DNA of 56,704 nucleotides from Bacteroidia bacterium. Its GTDB lineage: Bacteria > Bacteroidota > Bacteroidia > Flavobacteriales > Flavobacteriaceae. Below the pieces are notes generated by a model. That model had not been told where the DNA came from and ran no database searches. It saw only the letters and a list, made by a program, of their open reading frames with translations. The stretch is from positions 1-56,704 of the forward strand of contig JAUIBW010000035.1 in NCBI GenBank assembly GCA_030427585.1, written 5' to 3'. The position numbers and the translations under genes were made by a program. The stretch's first letter is position 1. Each line of letters opens with the position of its first letter. Below are positions 54,788-56,704 of this stretch, piece by piece.

Positions 54788-56269
54788 TTATAAAAACTCC
54801 TTTAAGATCGTTTTAAACCTCTTTTCAGCTTTTTGACTTTCTTTCCAGGCCTTTTTAAGATCTTCTAATGCCTCTTCTACAGATGGTACATTATCTTCTA
54901 TGATCTTTTCTACATATACTGGAATATTCAGGTTATAGTCATTTTCTATCAAATCTTCTTGAGAAGCTACTTTTACATAATTTTCTACATCTTTATATCC
55001 TGTGAACCATTCAAAAATTTGGTTTACATGTGTAGATTCCAAGTAGTTTTGAGCTCTACCTACACGTACCTGATCGGAAGCATCAATAAATAGAACTTTA
55101 CCTTTTTTAGTTTGCTCTTTATGCTGTTTAAATACCATGACACAAGCAGCTAATTGAGTCCCATAAAAGATATTAGGACCTAATCCTATCACCGCTTCTA
55201 GAAGATCTTGTTCTAGTAATGCTTTTCTGATTTTTCCTTCTGCTCCTTTTCTAAACAAAGCACCATGAGGTAATACCACTGTCATTCGACCCGTACTGTT
55301 CATAGATTTGATCATATGTTGTACCCAAGCCATATCACCATTACCTTTTGGAGGCACACCTACTATATTACGCCCATAAGGATCATTTGCCCAGTTTTCG
55401 GCTCCCCATTCCTTTAGAGAAAAAGGTGGATTAGCAATTACACAATCAAAAGTTTTTAATCCATCTGCTTCAAAAAAAGCTGGATTACGTAAAGTATCAC
55501 CTCTCGCAATCTGGAAATCTTCTATACCATGTAGAAACATATTCATTCGGGCAATCGAACTAGAGGTCAAGTTCTTTTCCTGTCCAAATAATTTTAGGGT
55601 ACGATAATCTTCATTATTATCTTTAAGGTGGTCTACACATTCCAATAACATCCCTCCTGTTCCACAAGCTGGATCATAAATACTTTCTCCTTCTTTTGGA
55701 TCCAATATCAATCCTAATAAATGTACAACGGATCTAGGAGTATAGAATTCTCCAGCCTTCTTATTAGTAAGGTCAGCAAAATGCTTTATTAAATATTCAT
55801 AAGCTTGCCCAAGCATATCAGGATCTACGAACTTATTAGCCAAGTTATATTGAGAAAAATGTTCAATTAGATCATTTAGCAAGCGATCTGAAAGTTTGTT
55901 TTTATTACTCCATTGAGCATCACCAAAGATTCCGTATAAGAATTCCTGATTAGCTTTTTCGATTCCACGTAATGCTTTTTCTATTGCCAATCCAACATTG
56001 GATGTAGTTTCTCTAACGTCTGTCCAATGGCATTCTTCTGGAATTTCAAATCGATGGAATTCTGGTAATGAAGCGTACTCCTTATCTCCATCAGATTCTT
56101 CCAATGCTATTTGATATTCTTCATCATAGACATCTGATATCCTTTTAAAAAACAATAAAGGGAATATATACACCTTAAAATCCGAAGCGTCCACCGGGCC
56201 CTTTAAGATCCACGCAGCTTTGGATAGATATTGTTCAAGTTGAGAAAGTGTAATTTTTTCTTGACTCAT
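54788..56269 (-). CDS. hsdM: Type I restriction enzyme, M subunit (first copy)
   Basis: A 493-residue N6-adenine methyltransferase and first gene of the operon. The N-terminal domain covers about residues 1-160. The catalytic domain opens with GEFYTPRSVV (173-182) and has motif I DPACGTGG (199-206) and motif IV NPPF (280-283). It shares its overall plan and many residues with the second M subunit but differs throughout. No S gene follows it; the next gene, 2 nt on, is the DUF262 protein. It may use the single HsdS, have lost its own, or serve the type IV-like gene. A promoter must lie in 56270-56440, but no clear box was found. Confidence 0.93.
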   Translation of the reverse strand: MSQEKITLSQLEQYLSKAAWILKGPVDASDFKVYIFPLLFFKRISDVYDEEYQIALEESDGDKEYASLPEFHRFEIPEECHWTDVRETTSNVGLAIEKALRGIEKANQEFLYGIFGDAQWSNKNKLSDRLLNDLIEHFSQYNLANKFVDPDMLGQAYEYLIKHFADLTNKKAGEFYTPRSVVHLLGLILDPKEGESIYDPACGTGGMLLECVDHLKDNNEDYRTLKLFGQEKNLTSSSIARMNMFLHGIEDFQIARGDTLRNPAFFEADGLKTFDCVIANPPFSLKEWGAENWANDPYGRNIVGVPPKGNGDMAWVQHMIKSMNSTGRMTVVLPHGALFRKGAEGKIRKALLEQDLLEAVIGLGPNIFYGTQLAACVMVFKQHKEQTKKGKVLFIDASDQVRVGRAQNYLESTHVNQIFEWFTGYKDVENYVKVASQEDLIENDYNLNIPVYVEKIIEDNVPSVEEALEDLKKAWKESQKAEKRFKTILKEFL

Positions 56270-56445
56270 GTAGGTTTCTTTGCTAATCGCTAATAAACAT
56301 AATTTTGCTAATATTTCCTTTATAATTTTAAAAAGAAATATAGAATTATGACAATGTTAAAACTTATGATGACTTATTATTTGGGGTAGCTTACGAAGTT
56401 CTCCACGAATATAGTAATTAATCATGAAGGTCAAAACAAAAAAAC

Positions 56446-56477
56446 ACTCCCGATAGCTGCGTCCAACTATCGGGAGT
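56446..56477 (-). terminator. Intrinsic terminator for the IS110 transposase transcript
   Basis: ACTCCCGATAG at 56446-56456 pairs with CTATCGGGAGT at 56467-56477 over a 10-nt loop. On the minus strand the hairpin is followed by a run of T (complement of the A run at 56436-56444), so it ends transcription coming from the transposase gene before the hsdM1 promoter region. Confidence 0.8.
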
Positions 56478-56520
56478 ATCTTCCTCTATACATCATGTGT
56501 AGAGGATGTATTTCAAATTA

Positions 56521-56548
56521 CCCTTCGACTACGGCTCAGGGTTCGGGA
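56521..56548. repeat. Partial flavobacterial intergenic repeat, family B
   Basis: CCCTTCGACTACGGCTCAGG GTTCGGG is a short, partial copy of the unit seen at 35981 and 38129. It lies between the transposase end and the terminator. Confidence 0.5.
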
Positions 56549-56601
56549 TTCGTTGTTTTATTCGTTTCGAGGACTGAGCATTCTAAGATAAAACCAAATT
56601 T

Positions 56602-56704
56602 TTATGCACTTAATTTCACAAACGATTCATTTCTTTTGGCCACAGCAAAAATTCTGAGTACTAATTTATTAGCAACGGCATTTAGTACTGATAATTTGTG
56701 CTTG
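56602..56704 (-). mobile_element. IS110-family transposase, C-terminal end (gene cut by window edge)
   Basis: The last 34 codons of a minus-strand frame enter from the right edge: KHKLSVLNAVANKLVLRIFA and the tail VAKRNESFVKLSA, then TAA at 56602-56604. This matches the C-terminus of flavobacterial IS110 transposases (KHKLSVxNAVxxKLVxRxF). IS110 enzymes are DEDD recombinases guided by a bridge RNA; catalytic residues and the RNA region lie outside the window. Its placement beside the defence operon suggests a mobile border. Confidence 0.7.

Noticed and set aside
44367..56269. BREX, DISARM or Dnd system
   Set aside because: None of the marker genes (PglZ, BrxL, DrmA, DndCDE) occurs; the core genes are those of type I restriction.
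1..56704. CRISPR arrays, tRNA and rRNA genes
   Set aside because: I found no regularly spaced direct repeats and no cloverleaf or rRNA-like segments when reading the gaps; a covariance-model search would be needed to exclude small RNAs.

Overview
The window is AT-rich, gene-dense DNA from a member of the Bacteroidota, most likely a marine Flavobacteriaceae; an Aquimarina-like genus is possible but not established. The signs are LytS/LytTR two-component pairs, a TonB receptor of the CarboxypepD_reg plus beta-barrel type, DUF4251 and PD40 lipoproteins, Bacteroidota-type promoter motifs (TAnnTTTG) and a flavobacterial intergenic repeat whose core reads TTCGACAGGCTCAG. I saw no rRNA, tRNA or CRISPR array. 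Layout, left part (1-24 kb): an acyl carrier protein with its phosphopantetheinyl transferase; a secreted YceI protein; a leaderless V8-like serine protease followed by a stand-alone carboxypeptidase-regulatory-like domain and a tiny basic peptide; a Bcr/CflA-type exporter; a DUF4251 lipoprotein; a stretch with repeated TTTTACATAA motifs next to the tail of a UvrD-like helicase; a group of secreted beta-propeller and FGE-like proteins divergent from a LytS/LytTR pair; a 7TM-DISM histidine kinase; an unknown protein paired with a large FAD oxidoreductase; a short unlisted gene (17037-17213) encoding a peptide with a double-glycine-type leader and a four-cysteine core; and a TonB receptor with a secreted partner, divergent from a second LytS/LytTR pair. 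Middle part (22-44 kb): a membrane-anchored patatin; a 2,2-dialkylglycine decarboxylase-like enzyme with an AraC regulator; a DJ-1/PfpI plus NTF2-fold operon with its own membrane AraC regulator; a Fer4_19 ferredoxin; a GH113-like glycosidase; a secreted Hint-domain protein; and a repeat-rich zone with a CPBP protease, a GIY-YIG endonuclease and an inverted, broken copy of its 3' end. It ends with four secreted or surface proteins of unknown role, one of them split by an in-frame amber codon. Right part (44.4-56.3 kb): one tightly packed minus-strand operon of seven genes, in transcription order hsdM1, DUF262/DUF1524/HEPN-like protein, hsdM2, hsdS, PtuA-like ATPase, PtuB-like HNH nuclease, hsdR. 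It is a type I restriction-modification core with a type IV/GmrSD-like gene and a Septu-like pair inside it, and it is the strongest candidate here for an undescribed composite defence system. The 3' end of an IS110-family transposase gene with its terminator lies at the right edge of the window.
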